Positions 31,902 through 40,046 of a stretch of DNA of 64,000 bases are shown here, piece by piece. Within the stretch, counting starts at the first letter, position 1. Every line of letters begins with the position of its first letter. The DNA lies in NCBI GenBank assembly GCA_900546295.1, contig URCK01000003.1:1-64000 (forward strand). The letters run 5' to 3'. Origin of the DNA: an uncultured Eubacteriales bacterium (GTDB lineage: Bacteria > Bacillota > Clostridia > Oscillospirales > Oscillospiraceae). The notes beneath the pieces are model-generated. The model searched no databases. It was not told the origin of the DNA and saw nothing but the letters and a program-made list of their open reading frames with translations. A program made the translations under genes and the position numbers.

Positions 31902-31931
31902 TTGACAGCAATATCCTTCACAGGATATAAT
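31902..31931 (+). promoter_or_regulatory. Consensus promoter of the HAD hydrolase gene
   Basis: Perfect -35 TTGACA (31902-31907), 18-base spacer, perfect -10 TATAAT (31926-31931). About 98 bases of leader precede the ATG at 32036. Confidence 0.75.
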
Positions 31932-32035
31932 AAAATTTATCTGCGGCGCGCGGAGAAATGCTGCGCTGCGAGGTTAGATGATCCTGCCGAAGCGCTGAAC
32001 GCGCAAGGAGTTCGGATCAGAAACGGAGGAAGATC

Positions 32036-32719
32036 ATGATCACAACGATCCTGTGGGATGTGGATCGCACGCTGCTGGATTTCGACGCGGCGGAGAGCGC
32101 CGCCATCCGCAGCCTGTTTGCGGAATTCGGTCTGGGCGAGTGTCCGGAGGAGAAAGTCCGCCGCTATGCCGCCATCAACGAGCGCTACTGGCAGCGTATG
32201 GAGCGCGGCGAGATCAACAAAAATGAAGTGCTGGTCGGGCGCTTCCGCGAGTTTTTTGAGGCGGAGGGGCTGGATGTTTCCCTTGCCGAGAAATTCAATG
32301 AGGCCTATCAGCTGCGCCTTGGCGATACCATCGTTTTCCGCGACGACAGCTACCATATCGTCGAGTCGCTCTGCGGCAAGGTGCGCCAGTTTGTCGTGTC
32401 CAACGGCACGGTCGCCGCGCAGACGAAAAAGCTGAGAGCATCCGGCCTCGGCGCGCTGATGGACGGTGTGTTTCTTTCCGAGCAGCTCGGCGCGGAAAAG
32501 CCGAGCGCCGCCTTCTTTGACCAGGTGTTCGAAGCCATCGCGCCGTCTAAGAAGGCACAGACCATGATCGTCGGCGATTCGCTCACGAGCGATATGCGCG
32601 GCGGCTGCAACGCGGGCATCGTGACCTGCTGGTACAATCCCGGCGGCGCGAAGGCGCCCGATGACCTTCGCATCGACCACGATATCCGCGACCTGCACGA
32701 GATCTGCGACCTGCTGTAA
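32036..32719 (+). CDS. HAD hydrolase, YjjG-type pyrimidine nucleotidase
   Basis: A 227-residue HAD-superfamily phosphatase. Motif I is ILWDVDRTLLDFD (5-17) with nucleophile Asp8 and Asp10; motif II VVSNGT; motif III Lys in GAEKPSAAFF; motif IV IVGDSLTSDMRGG. The cap domain and the ...RTLLDFDAAE... start resemble YjjG, which removes phosphate from non-canonical pyrimidine nucleotides. Exact substrate is inferred. CGGAGGAAGATC precedes the ATG. Confidence 0.88.
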   Translation: MITTILWDVDRTLLDFDAAESAAIRSLFAEFGLGECPEEKVRRYAAINERYWQRMERGEINKNEVLVGRFREFFEAEGLDVSLAEKFNEAYQLRLGDTIVFRDDSYHIVESLCGKVRQFVVSNGTVAAQTKKLRASGLGALMDGVFLSEQLGAEKPSAAFFDQVFEAIAPSKKAQTMIVGDSLTSDMRGGCNAGIVTCWYNPGGAKAPDDLRIDHDIRDLHEICDLL

Positions 32720-32722
32720 AAA

Positions 32723-32793
32723 AGGGGAGACCTTCGTCTCTCCTCTCGCTGTCAAGCAAAAAGAGGGGAAAAGTTATGACATTTTTCCCTCTC
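32723..32793. terminator. Two hairpins behind the HAD hydrolase gene
   Basis: GGAGAC-CTTC-GTCTCT (about 32725-32740), then AGAGGGGAAAA/TTTTTCCCTCT (about 32762-32792) with T/A-rich arms that could act in both directions. Confidence 0.5.
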
Positions 32794-32800
32794 ATGCCAC

Positions 32801-32829
32801 TTGATAAAATCTAATGGATATGGTAAACT
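32801..32829 (+). promoter_or_regulatory. Promoter of the EamA transporter gene
   Basis: -35 TTGATA (32801-32806), 17-base spacer, -10 TAAACT (32824-32829). Confidence 0.55.
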
Positions 32830-32904
32830 TGACGAATCAAACGGACGCCGCAAGGCGCCCGTTTGGTGAATGAGAGAGAAAAATGAGAGAAAGAAGGAAA
32901 CCGA

Positions 32905-33804
32905 ATGGAACATCAGCGCAGAGCAGACCTGATGCTGCTGCTGGCGACGAGCTTCTGGGGGATCTCAAATTGCCTGACGGCGATTTGCCTGCAGGATATG
33001 CAGCCGTTGACGCTCAATGCCTTCCGCTTTATCACGGCCTTTCTGGTGCTTGGCTTTGTTTTCCGCAAGAATTTGCGCCGCGTGAGCCTCGTGACCGTGA
33101 AGTACAGCATTCTGGTCGGATTGTCGCTCGTCATCGTGTATACGAGCCTTACCTACGGCGTGCTCTATACGTCCGTTTCCAACGCGGGATTCATCGGCGC
33201 GCTTTCCGTGGTGACGACGCCGATTTTGGAGTTCATCGTCTACCGCAAAAAGCCGGAAAAAAAGTTTGGCGTTTCGATGCTGCTGTGCCTTGTCGGCCTT
33301 GCGCTGATGACGCTGAACGAAACGCTCAAGCCCGCCTTCGGCGATGTGATCTGCCTCTTTGCGGCGGTATTCTACTCGGTCGACCTGATGATCACCGAGC
33401 GGGCTGTTGCCGATGAGCGGGTCGATCCGCTGGCGCTCGGCGTGTGCGACCTCGCCGTTGTCGGCGTGGTGATCTCCGTGCTGTCGGTCTTTCTGGAAAC
33501 GCCCGCGCTGCCCGGCACGGCAAAGGTCTGGGCAGCGTCGCTGTTCCTCGGCATCGTGTGCTCGGGTGTCTGCCTTGTGATCCAGAGCGTCTTTCAGAGG
33601 CACACCACGGCGAGCCGCGCGAGCCTTATCTTCACGCTCGAGCCGGTATTCTCGGCGATTTTCGCGTTCTTCCTGCTCGGCGAGCGCATCGGTGTCAGGG
33701 GCTATCTCGGCGCGGCGCTGATGCTCGCGAGCCTTGTGCTGGTGGAGGTCGACGTGGGCGCGCTGTTCAAAAAGAGCGGGAAGGAAGCAAAAGAGACGGA
33801 GTAA
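32905..33804 (+). CDS. DMT superfamily (EamA) transporter
   Basis: A 299-residue protein of ten helices arranged as two EamA repeats: the first (about 8-140) with SFWGISNCLTAICL and the second (about 150-285) ending in FTLEPVFSAIFAFFLLGERI, the most conserved EamA segment. EamA proteins export amino acids, nucleosides or other metabolites; the substrate is unknown. GAAGGAAACCGA precedes ATG 32905. It stands alone, with the HTH-membrane gene 106 bases on. Confidence 0.88.
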   Translation: MEHQRRADLMLLLATSFWGISNCLTAICLQDMQPLTLNAFRFITAFLVLGFVFRKNLRRVSLVTVKYSILVGLSLVIVYTSLTYGVLYTSVSNAGFIGALSVVTTPILEFIVYRKKPEKKFGVSMLLCLVGLALMTLNETLKPAFGDVICLFAAVFYSVDLMITERAVADERVDPLALGVCDLAVVGVVISVLSVFLETPALPGTAKVWAASLFLGIVCSGVCLVIQSVFQRHTTASRASLIFTLEPVFSAIFAFFLLGERIGVRGYLGAALMLASLVLVEVDVGALFKKSGKEAKETE

Positions 33805-33910
33805 AATCCCTGCTGCCACGTTTGGTTGCGGCAATGCAAGGCTGAGCTGGTGGCGCTTTTTGCCGCATGGCGTTATACTGGGCGCATCAAAGCAAACGGA
33901 GGATACGCAC

Positions 33911-34597
33911 ATGACGCTGGGAGAAAAACTGAAGACACTGCGCGCCTCGCGCGGCTTATCGCAGGAGCAGCTCGCCGCGGAGCTGAATGTTTCGCGGCAA
34001 GCCGTCAGCAAATGGGAGTGCGGCGACGCAGCGCCGGACCTCGATAAGCTGCGCGCCATCTGCGCCTATTTTGGTGTGACAACGGATCACCTCATCTGGG
34101 AAAATGAAGAGGATGCGCCGAAGGTGGCCGTGCCGGAGAAGGAGCGCGCCTCGCGCGGCAGGAATGAAGTTTTCAGCAATGTGCTGCTGTTGGTGCTGCT
34201 GCTTGCGGGCATCGCGGCGCTGTGGAGCAGTCTGCGCATCAGCTTTACAAGAGGCGCTGTGGTGCACATTATCCTTGCCGTGGCAGCGATCGCTGCCGCG
34301 ATCCTTTCAATGACCGCTTGGAAGCAGCGGGGCAGAGTGATCGCCCCGCTCATCGCCGCGACCGGCGCAGTTTTGGCGCTCTCCCGATTGGCAGCCATGC
34401 TTGTCTATCTGGCGGATCTATGGTCAGGGTCGAGAGTGTATGCGGACGGGGGCGACTGGCCGATCGTTTGGGAGAGCACGGGGACATGGCTGCGGCATGA
34501 CTGGCCCTACTATCTGTTCTATCTTGCCCTGATCGCGGGCGGGATTTTTCTCGCGCGGCGGCTCAAAAGGAAGGAGAAGGCGAATGACGACCTTTGA
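33911..34597 (+). CDS. XRE regulator with C-terminal membrane domain
   Basis: A 228-residue protein joining an XRE helix-turn-helix (residues 1-65; LSQEQLAAELNVSRQAVSKW) to a membrane domain with about four helices (about 88-107, 113-131, 141-165 and 195-215). The last carries a basic stop-transfer (RRLKRKEKAN). Such proteins are thought to sense a membrane signal while bound to DNA. ATG 33911 has ACGGAGG upstream. It overlaps the MGMT-like gene by 14 bases. Confidence 0.85.
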   Translation: MTLGEKLKTLRASRGLSQEQLAAELNVSRQAVSKWECGDAAPDLDKLRAICAYFGVTTDHLIWENEEDAPKVAVPEKERASRGRNEVFSNVLLLVLLLAGIAALWSSLRISFTRGAVVHIILAVAAIAAAILSMTAWKQRGRVIAPLIAATGAVLALSRLAAMLVYLADLWSGSRVYADGGDWPIVWESTGTWLRHDWPYYLFYLALIAGGIFLARRLKRKEKANDDL

Positions 34598-34910
34598 GAG
34601 GGTATACGCCGCGGTGCGACTCATCCCGCGCGGCAGTGTTGCGACCTACGGGCAGATCGCCGCGGCGATCGGCAACAAGCGCCTTGCCCGCGTCGTGGGC
34701 TATGCCCTGCACGTCAACCCGGAGCCGGGCGGCATCCCGTGCCACCGCGTTGTCAAGCGGGATGGGGAAGTGTCAAGTGCTTTTGCTTTCGGGGGCGCGA
34801 ACCGTCAGGTCGAACTATTGAAGGCCGAGGGCGTCGGCTTCCTGGACGAAAGCCACGTCGATATGGAGGAATATTGCGTGCGGGCCATCCCGCTGATTTC
34901 AGAAGAGTAA
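34584..34910 (+). CDS. MGMT-family DNA repair protein lacking the N-terminal domain
   Basis: A 108-residue protein equal to the C-terminal domain of O6-alkylguanine-DNA alkyltransferase. The helix-turn-helix part SVATYGQIAAAIGNKRLARV and the active-site motif IPCHRVV with its acceptor cysteine (about Cys53) are intact. In the alkyltransferase-like (Atl) proteins of similar size this Cys is replaced by Trp, so this one may still transfer alkyl groups to itself. Overlap with the upstream gene implies coupled translation. Confidence 0.87.
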   Translation: MTTFERVYAAVRLIPRGSVATYGQIAAAIGNKRLARVVGYALHVNPEPGGIPCHRVVKRDGEVSSAFAFGGANRQVELLKAEGVGFLDESHVDMEEYCVRAIPLISEE

Positions 34911-34949
34911 AAAGGGAAGCGTTCCGTTTCAAAACGGAGCGCTTCCTTT
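34911..34949. terminator. Bidirectional terminator between convergent genes
   Basis: AAAGGGAAGCG-TTCCGTTT pairs with AACGGAGCGCTTCCTTT; rightward TTTGAATTT follows and leftward CCTTTTTACT. It separates the MGMT gene (plus) from the DUF554 gene (minus). Confidence 0.75.
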
Positions 34950-34953
34950 GAAT

Positions 34954-35640
34954 TTACAGGAATTGACACAGCAGGATTGGCAGAAACACGGCAGGGACAT
35001 AGTTCATCACCTTGATCTTCGTCAGTCCCAGCATGTTGAGAGACAGACCGAGGATGAGGATGGAGCCGACACATTTCATCTCAAGAATGACCGACTCGGT
35101 GAGATACGGCGCGAGAAACGACGCACCCAGCGCGATGGTACCCTGATAAATAAAAATAGGGATGGCCGAGAGCGCAACGCCGATGCCGAGGGTCGAGGCG
35201 TAGACGACGGAGATGATGCCGTCGAGCAGCGCCTTGGCGTAGAGCGTCGAGTGGTCGCCGGTCAGACCGGAGTCGAGCGCGCCCATGATGGCCATCGCGC
35301 CCACACAGAAGAGGAGCGAGGCCGTGACAAAGCCCTCGGAAAGCGACGTTTTTGAGCCTTTTCCACCGAATTTGCGCTCGACCCAGTCGCCGAGCCGGTG
35401 CATATGTTCGTCGAGCTGCAAAAGCTCGCCGAGGACCGCGCCAATCGCGATCGAGAGGATGGCGACAAGCGTGTTTTCGCCCGCGAGCATGCCGTCCACG
35501 CCGATGTAGAGCACGCAGAGCGCCGCGCCCTTTTCCATTGCGTCGCTGAAGCGCTCGGGGATAAACTTGCCGAGCAGAAGTCCGGCGATGCTGCCCGCGA
35601 CGATCGCGGCGGAATTGACGATGGTACCGGTCAAAATCAT
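34954..35640 (-). CDS. DUF554 family membrane protein
   Basis: A 228-residue protein with about seven hydrophobic helices. It starts MILTGTIVNSAAIVAGSIAG, with GLLLGKFIPERF next; GMLAGENTLVAILSIAIGAV and CVGAMAIMGALDSGLTGDHS are the conserved DUF554 blocks. The function is unknown; a transport role is often assumed. ATG 35640 overlaps the stop of tcdA (ATGA), so the two are translated together. Confidence 0.87.
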   Translation of the reverse strand: MILTGTIVNSAAIVAGSIAGLLLGKFIPERFSDAMEKGAALCVLYIGVDGMLAGENTLVAILSIAIGAVLGELLQLDEHMHRLGDWVERKFGGKGSKTSLSEGFVTASLLFCVGAMAIMGALDSGLTGDHSTLYAKALLDGIISVVYASTLGIGVALSAIPIFIYQGTIALGASFLAPYLTESVILEMKCVGSILILGLSLNMLGLTKIKVMNYVPAVFLPILLCQFL

Positions 35641-36374
35641 TGGCTGCCGCCTTCTTTCTTTTTCTCGTATCCGGCAAGCGCCAGAATGACATCGCCCGCC
35701 ATCATGAGCCCTGCACAGCCCGGGACCCAAACTAAACTTGCCGGCACGCTGCGGCGGCCCGGCGGGGGCGCTTCCAGCGCCTCTGGTTTGGCGGGAAGTT
35801 CCGGGGAATAGACCACACGCAGATGTTTGATACCGCGTTGGCGCAGCTCCTTGCGCATCACGCGCGCAAGAGAGCAGTTGCGCGTTTTGGAAATGTCGGT
35901 GATGCAGAGCTGTGAGGCGTCAAGCTTGTTGCCCGTGCCCATGGCGCAGAGGATGGGGATGCCGCGAGACAGCGCCGTTTCGATGAGATCGAGCTTGCTC
36001 GATACGGTATCGATGGCATCAATGATGTAGTCATAGCGCGTGGTGAAGAAGTCCTCGCGGTGCACTGCATCATAGCGCGCGCAGATGAGGTGCAGGCGAA
36101 CGTCGGGGTTGATGTCGCGGCAGCGCGCGGCGAGGGCGTCGGTCTTGTTCCGGCCGACAGTGGAGTGCAGTGCTTCGAGCTGGCGGTTCAGGTTCGTGGG
36201 CGCGACGGTGTCATCGTCGATGAGCGTCAGCTCGCCGACGCCTGAGCGCACCAGCGCTTCGACCGCGTAGCTGCCGACGCCGCCGAGGCCGAACACGGCC
36301 ACATGGCTGCGCATAAGACGCTCTATGCCCTCGTCGCCGAGGAGCATTTGCGTGCGTAAAAACTGATCGTCCAT
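35637..36374 (-). CDS. tcdA: tRNA threonylcarbamoyladenosine dehydratase
   Basis: A 245-residue E1/ThiF-like ATP-dependent enzyme that cyclises t6A to ct6A at position 37 of ANN-decoding tRNAs. The nucleotide loop is VAVFGLGGVGSYAVEALVRS (about 25-44), followed by LIDDDTVAPTNLNRQ; DAIDTVSSKLDLI and CAMGTGNKLD complete the adenylation domain. The C-terminal helix GLMMAGDVILALAG is typical. Genes for making t6A (tsaB, tsaE and a Sua5 fusion) are in the same window. Confidence 0.9.
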   Translation of the reverse strand: MDDQFLRTQMLLGDEGIERLMRSHVAVFGLGGVGSYAVEALVRSGVGELTLIDDDTVAPTNLNRQLEALHSTVGRNKTDALAARCRDINPDVRLHLICARYDAVHREDFFTTRYDYIIDAIDTVSSKLDLIETALSRGIPILCAMGTGNKLDASQLCITDISKTRNCSLARVMRKELRQRGIKHLRVVYSPELPAKPEALEAPPPGRRSVPASLVWVPGCAGLMMAGDVILALAGYEKKKEGGSQ

Positions 36375-36409
36375 AAGTATGACCTCAAAACAGAAAAAGA
36401 ATAAATGGA

Positions 36410-36441
36410 AAAGCTGCCGGCTATCGGCCGGCAGCTTTTTG
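36410..36441. terminator. Terminator of the foldase gene
   Basis: AAAGCTGCCGGC pairs with GCCGGCAGCTTT around TATCG; leftward TTCCATTTATTC and rightward TTGC follow. It lies 16 bases past the stop at 36457. Confidence 0.7.
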
Positions 36442-36456
36442 CAATGCGGATGAATC

Positions 36457-37899
36457 TTAGCCGACGTACTTCATACCGTCGAGCTTTTCAGCCTCCACAC
36501 CCTCGGTGGCGGAGCTGTACCACTCGCTGTAAGCGGTGTTCTTGAGGGAGTTCAGCGCCTGATCGTACCAGTAGGGGTTCTCGCTCGTGCTCACGAAATA
36601 CATCACATGGTAGCCGTAGTCGGTCTGCACGATGCCGACATCGCCTGCCTGACGCGCGGAGTCGAAGCACCAGTTCTCGAACTCGCTGACCATCTGGCCC
36701 TTGTAGATACCGGTGTACAGACCACCGGAGGAAGCGTTGGAGTCGGTAGAGTTGGCAACGGCCAGCGCAGCAAAGGCGTCCTCGGTCTTCTCGCCGTCGT
36801 TGTACTGCTGCAGGATCTCGTTGGCCTTTTCCTCACTGTCGACAAGAATGTGGCGCACGGAAACGGCGTGGTAGTCGTTGCGGCTGCGGGAGTGGAAGAG
36901 GACGGCGTAGTAACCGTTCTCGCCATAGGAGGCAACGGTGGTGTCGCCCTCCTGACGGGCGTCGTCAAAGGCCCAGGTCAGCATGTCGGACGTGCCGTTC
37001 GTCACGTTGGCAACGTGGGCGTAAGTGCCCTCCATATCCTCGCCGATGGCGTCGAACGCCTCGCCCTGCGCGTAGCGGGAGAGAGCGGTCTCGGCCTTCT
37101 GCTTGGCCTGCTCGAGAAGCTCGGCCTTTTCCTCGTCCGTCGCGTCGTCCTCTGCGCCGGACTTGAAGAGGATGTACTCGATGTCGGCACTCTGATAGCT
37201 CTTGGGGTCGGCGTCGTAGGCAGCCTGGATCTCGTCGTCGCTGTACTCAAGGGAGTTCACATAGTCGACAGAATAGGCCTGCGCAAGGGCGGCAAGGCGC
37301 ACGTTGCGCTCGAAGACAGCCTTGTTGACCAGCGGGCCGCACACAGACTTGATGTACTGGCTGCGGGTGATGCCGGCGGCGGAGGCGTAGGTGTCGAGAT
37401 CGCTGTAGGTCTGCTTCACAGCCTCATCCATGGCCTCGCTGCCGTCAAAACCGGATTCCTCAGCCTTCTGCGCGAGCATGGAGTAGGAGGTCAGGGTCTT
37501 GATGGCCTGCTCGGTGAAGTAGTCGTGCCAGGTGCTGCCCTCCATGAGCTGGCAGTCCTGATCCTTGAGTGACTTGGACGTGTCCAGCCCCAGGAAGCTC
37601 AGGCTGCTGGAGTTCTGGCGGACAAAGCTGTTGTAGGCGGTGTAGTAGTAGTAATCCACATCAGCGGCAGTGTAGGTCTCGCTGCCGATGGTGACGGCCT
37701 TGGCGCCGCGCTCGATGACCTTGGAGTTCGCCACGATGACAACGGCGGCGACCACGACGAAGGCGATGGCGATCACCGTATACATGATGTTGCTGCGGCG
37801 GGCCTTGGCCTGCTCCTCGCGCTCGCGCTGGGTGCGGGCGTCGACGAAACCGGTGGATACCTGCTCCTGACGGGCTTTCTTTTCTCTGGATGCACTCAT
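36457..37899 (-). CDS. Membrane-anchored PpiC-type peptidylprolyl isomerase (foldase)
   Basis: A 480-residue protein with a basic cytoplasmic N-terminus, one membrane helix (about 39-60) and a large extracytoplasmic part. A SurA-like helical region (about 85-330) precedes a parvulin domain (about 345-450): VSVRHILVDSEEKANEILQQ, then SSGGLYTGIYKGQMVSEFE and GDVGIVQTDYGYHVMYF. It probably helps fold exported proteins, like PrsA, but is held by a helix instead of a lipid. Large surface proteins encoded nearby (GLUG, SLH) are possible clients. It has its own promoter. Confidence 0.88.
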   Translation of the reverse strand: MSASREKKARQEQVSTGFVDARTQREREEQAKARRSNIMYTVIAIAFVVVAAVVIVANSKVIERGAKAVTIGSETYTAADVDYYYYTAYNSFVRQNSSSLSFLGLDTSKSLKDQDCQLMEGSTWHDYFTEQAIKTLTSYSMLAQKAEESGFDGSEAMDEAVKQTYSDLDTYASAAGITRSQYIKSVCGPLVNKAVFERNVRLAALAQAYSVDYVNSLEYSDDEIQAAYDADPKSYQSADIEYILFKSGAEDDATDEEKAELLEQAKQKAETALSRYAQGEAFDAIGEDMEGTYAHVANVTNGTSDMLTWAFDDARQEGDTTVASYGENGYYAVLFHSRSRNDYHAVSVRHILVDSEEKANEILQQYNDGEKTEDAFAALAVANSTDSNASSGGLYTGIYKGQMVSEFENWCFDSARQAGDVGIVQTDYGYHVMYFVSTSENPYWYDQALNSLKNTAYSEWYSSATEGVEAEKLDGMKYVG

Positions 37900-37958
37900 T
37901 TTGTTTGTTCAGTCCTCTCAATTAATGGGGTGTTGCCGGGAAAATCAAATGCCTGACT

Positions 37959-37987
37959 ATTATAACGAAAGACAGGCAAAATTGCAA
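37959..37987 (-). promoter_or_regulatory. Promoter of the foldase gene
   Basis: Minus strand: -35 TTGCAA (37982-37987), 17-base spacer, perfect -10 TATAAT (37959-37964). Confidence 0.7.
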
Positions 37988-38032
37988 TGACAAAATTGTG
38001 AAGTCTTGTATTCGCGGGGGAGATTGTGCCAA

Positions 38033-38056
38033 ATTTGCCGCCCGCAGGCGGCAAAT
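38033..38056 (-). terminator. Hairpin behind upp
   Basis: ATTTGCCGCC pairs with GGCGGCAAAT around CGCA, 13 bases past the upp stop. The following TTTGG is a weak U-tract. Confidence 0.55.
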
Positions 38057-38069
38057 CCGTTTGCGAAAC

Positions 38070-38714
38070 TTACTTCGTGCCGAAGATGCGGTCGCCCGCG
38101 TCGCCGAGACCGGGAACGATGTAACCGTGCTCGTTGAGGTGATCGTCCAGCGCGCCGGCATAGATGTTCACGTCGGGATACTTCTCCTGAACGGCCTTGA
38201 TGCCCTCGGGAGCGGCGACGAGTACCATGAGCGTGATGTGCTTGCAGCCGCGCTTTTGCATCTCGCCGATGGCCTCGCAGGCGGAGCCGCCGGTAGCGAG
38301 CATCGGGTCGACGATCATCACGTCACGCTCGGCAACGTCCTTGGGCATCTTGCAGAAGTAGGGGTGCGGCTCAAGCGTTTCTTCATCGCGGTACATGCCG
38401 ATGTGGCCCACGCGCGCGGAGGGGACCATGCGCAGCACACCGTCGACAAGGCCGAGGCCCGCGCGCAGGATGGGGACGACGACGAACTTCTTGCCCGCGA
38501 GCGTGGGGGCGTCCATCTCGCAGATGGGGGTCTTGATGTGCTTGGTGGTCAGCGGAAGGTCGCGCGTGGCCTCATAGGTGATGAGCATACCGATCTCGGA
38601 TACGAGCTCGCGGAAATCCTTGACGCTGGTGTTTTCATCGCGCATGATGGTCAGCTTGTGGGCGACGAGGGGGTGGTTCATGATGTGTACTTTCTCATTG
38701 AATTGTGCTTCCAT
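38070..38714 (-). CDS. upp: Uracil phosphoribosyltransferase
   Basis: A 214-residue salvage enzyme that makes UMP from uracil and PRPP. The PRPP loop is [18 protein letters not shown] (about 128-145), and the uracil-binding C-terminus [18 protein letters not shown] is intact. [14 protein letters not shown] is also conserved. ATG 38714 was chosen because GGAGGT lies 8 bases upstream; the open frame extends into tsaB DNA without support. It follows tsaB by 38 bases and is probably the last gene of tsaE-tsaB-upp. Confidence 0.94.
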   Translation of the reverse strand: MEAQFNEKVHIMNHPLVAHKLTIMRDENTSVKDFRELVSEIGMLITYEATRDLPLTTKHIKTPICEMDAPTLAGKKFVVVPILRAGLGLVDGVLRMVPSARVGHIGMYRDEETLEPHPYFCKMPKDVAERDVMIVDPMLATGGSACEAIGEMQKRGCKHITLMVLVAAPEGIKAVQEKYPDVNIYAGALDDHLNEHGYIVPGLGDAGDRIFGTK

Positions 38715-38752
38715 TGCATAGACCTCCGAAAATATATAAAATTTGAATTTGC

Positions 38753-39454
38753 TTACGGTTCCGGTTTGGCGTTTCTCAGGCGCTCTGCCTGCGCGGGACG
38801 AAGATACATAGGCAGAAGCTCCTGCGCGTTCACCGCCTCGCCGCGCGCATAGGCGCGCTCGGCCGCAAGGCCGACGCCCACGGCATTCTGATAGAGAAGC
38901 GGCGCGGGTGCGAGCGAGCACCTGACGCCGTGCTCGGTGAGATAACGGTAGCAAAGCATGCCGCCGTCGCCGAGGACGGTGATGGGCTGCTCCTTACCCG
39001 TGAGCTGCGCGCACAGCGCTTCGAGCGAGATCGCGCGGTCGGGCGTGAGGCGTGCCAGCGTGCCGTTTCTTGCTTCAAAGACGGCATTGTAGACCTGCGC
39101 GCGGCGCGCGTCCATCGCGCCGACGACGAGACCGTTTAGGTGCGCGACATTTTCCGCCATCGCCTCGAGCGTCGAAACGCCGAGGCAGGGCTTGTCCGCC
39201 GCCCACGCAAGACCCTTGACCGCCGCGATGCCGATGCGAAGCCCCGTAAAAGAGCCGGGGCCCGCCGCGATGGCGAGAGCGTCGATATCGCCAATCGTCA
39301 GATCGGCGTTTTTGAGCATCGCGTCCACCATCGGAAGGAGCGTTCTGCTGTGCGTCAGCCCCGTGCACTGATAGGCGGAGGCGAGCGGCGCGCCGTCCTC
39401 CACCACCGCGCAGGAAACGCTTTTTGCGGATGTTTCCAAAGCGAGGATCTTCAT
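38753..39454 (-). CDS. tsaB: tRNA t6A synthesis protein TsaB
   Basis: A 233-residue ASKHA-fold protein that scaffolds the TsaD-TsaE complex transferring threonylcarbamoyl to A37 of tRNA. It opens [20 protein letters not shown] (family-typical), with [16 protein letters not shown] and the [24 protein letters not shown] segment that marks TsaB; this last run sits at about residues 63-86. ATG 39454 overlaps the tsaE stop by 4 bases. TsaD is not in the window. Confidence 0.92.
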   Translation of the reverse strand: MKILALETSAKSVSCAVVEDGAPLASAYQCTGLTHSRTLLPMVDAMLKNADLTIGDIDALAIAAGPGSFTGLRIGIAAVKGLAWAADKPCLGVSTLEAMAENVAHLNGLVVGAMDARRAQVYNAVFEARNGTLARLTPDRAISLEALCAQLTGKEQPITVLGDGGMLCYRYLTEHGVRCSLAPAPLLYQNAVGVGLAAERAYARGEAVNAQELLPMYLRPAQAERLRNAKPEP

Positions 39455-39879
39455 GCAAACCTTCCTCCCGTGACCGTGATGACGCGCATATTTTCGCCTT
39501 CCTCGCCGCGCGCGATGTCGACGAAGATCGTATCCCCGGGCAGCGCGTCGGACACGCGCTCGCTCCATTCGACGGCGCACACGCCGCCGCGGGCAAGGTA
39601 ATCGTCCCAGCCGATGTCGAATAGCTCGTCTGACGAGCCGAGACGGTACATATCAAAGTGGAAGAGGGGCGTTTTGCCCTCGTATTCGTTCACGATGGTG
39701 AACGTCGGGCTCGTGACGCGTCCGCGGCAGCCGAGGCCGCGCGCAAGGCCGCGCGTGAAGGCGGTCTTTCCCATGCCGAGCGAGCCGGTGAAGGCGAGCA
39801 CGTCGCCCGCTCGAAGATCGTGCGCGAGCGCTTCGCCGAAGCGCTCGGTCTCCTCCGCGCTGTGTGACACAAACTGCAT
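39451..39879 (-). CDS. tsaE: tRNA t6A synthesis ATPase TsaE
   Basis: A 142-residue P-loop ATPase of the t6A complex. The Walker A is GSLGMGKTAFTRGLARGLG (about 33-51), VTSPTFTIVNEYEG is the conserved central motif and FHFDMYRL carries the Walker B-like aspartate. ATG 39879 was chosen because AGGAGG precedes it by 9 bases; ATG 39900 in frame is less well placed. It leads the tsaE-tsaB-upp unit and has a promoter divergent from that of rodA. Confidence 0.92.
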   Translation of the reverse strand: MQFVSHSAEETERFGEALAHDLRAGDVLAFTGSLGMGKTAFTRGLARGLGCRGRVTSPTFTIVNEYEGKTPLFHFDMYRLGSSDELFDIGWDDYLARGGVCAVEWSERVSDALPGDTIFVDIARGEEGENMRVITVTGGRFA

Positions 39880-39920
39880 TTCTTCGCCTCCTGACCCCAT
39901 TCTGACCCATATTACCAGAC

Positions 39921-39949
39921 AGTATAGCACAGCGATCACGGCTTTACAA
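39921..39949 (-). promoter_or_regulatory. Promoter of tsaE-tsaB-upp
   Basis: Minus strand: -35 TTGTAA (39944-39949), 17-base spacer, -10 TATACT (39921-39926). Confidence 0.7.
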
Positions 39950-39981
39950 TTCTTTTTCCGCGCTTTTCCGGGAAAAGTGCG

Positions 39982-40010
39982 TTTACAGCCGCACGAAATT
40001 GTGCTACAAT
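39982..40010 (+). promoter_or_regulatory. Promoter of rodA
   Basis: -35 TTTACA (39982-39987), 17-base spacer, -10 TACAAT (40005-40010). Divergent from the tsaE promoter 33 bases away. Confidence 0.7.
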
Positions 40011-40046
40011 ACATCGAAAACTTTGTGCGAAAGGAGCGCTGTGCTG

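Noticed and set aside
31932..32035. Riboswitch in the leader of the HAD hydrolase gene
   Set aside because: Short self-complementary pieces exist (GATCC/GGATC) but no known aptamer pattern was recognised.
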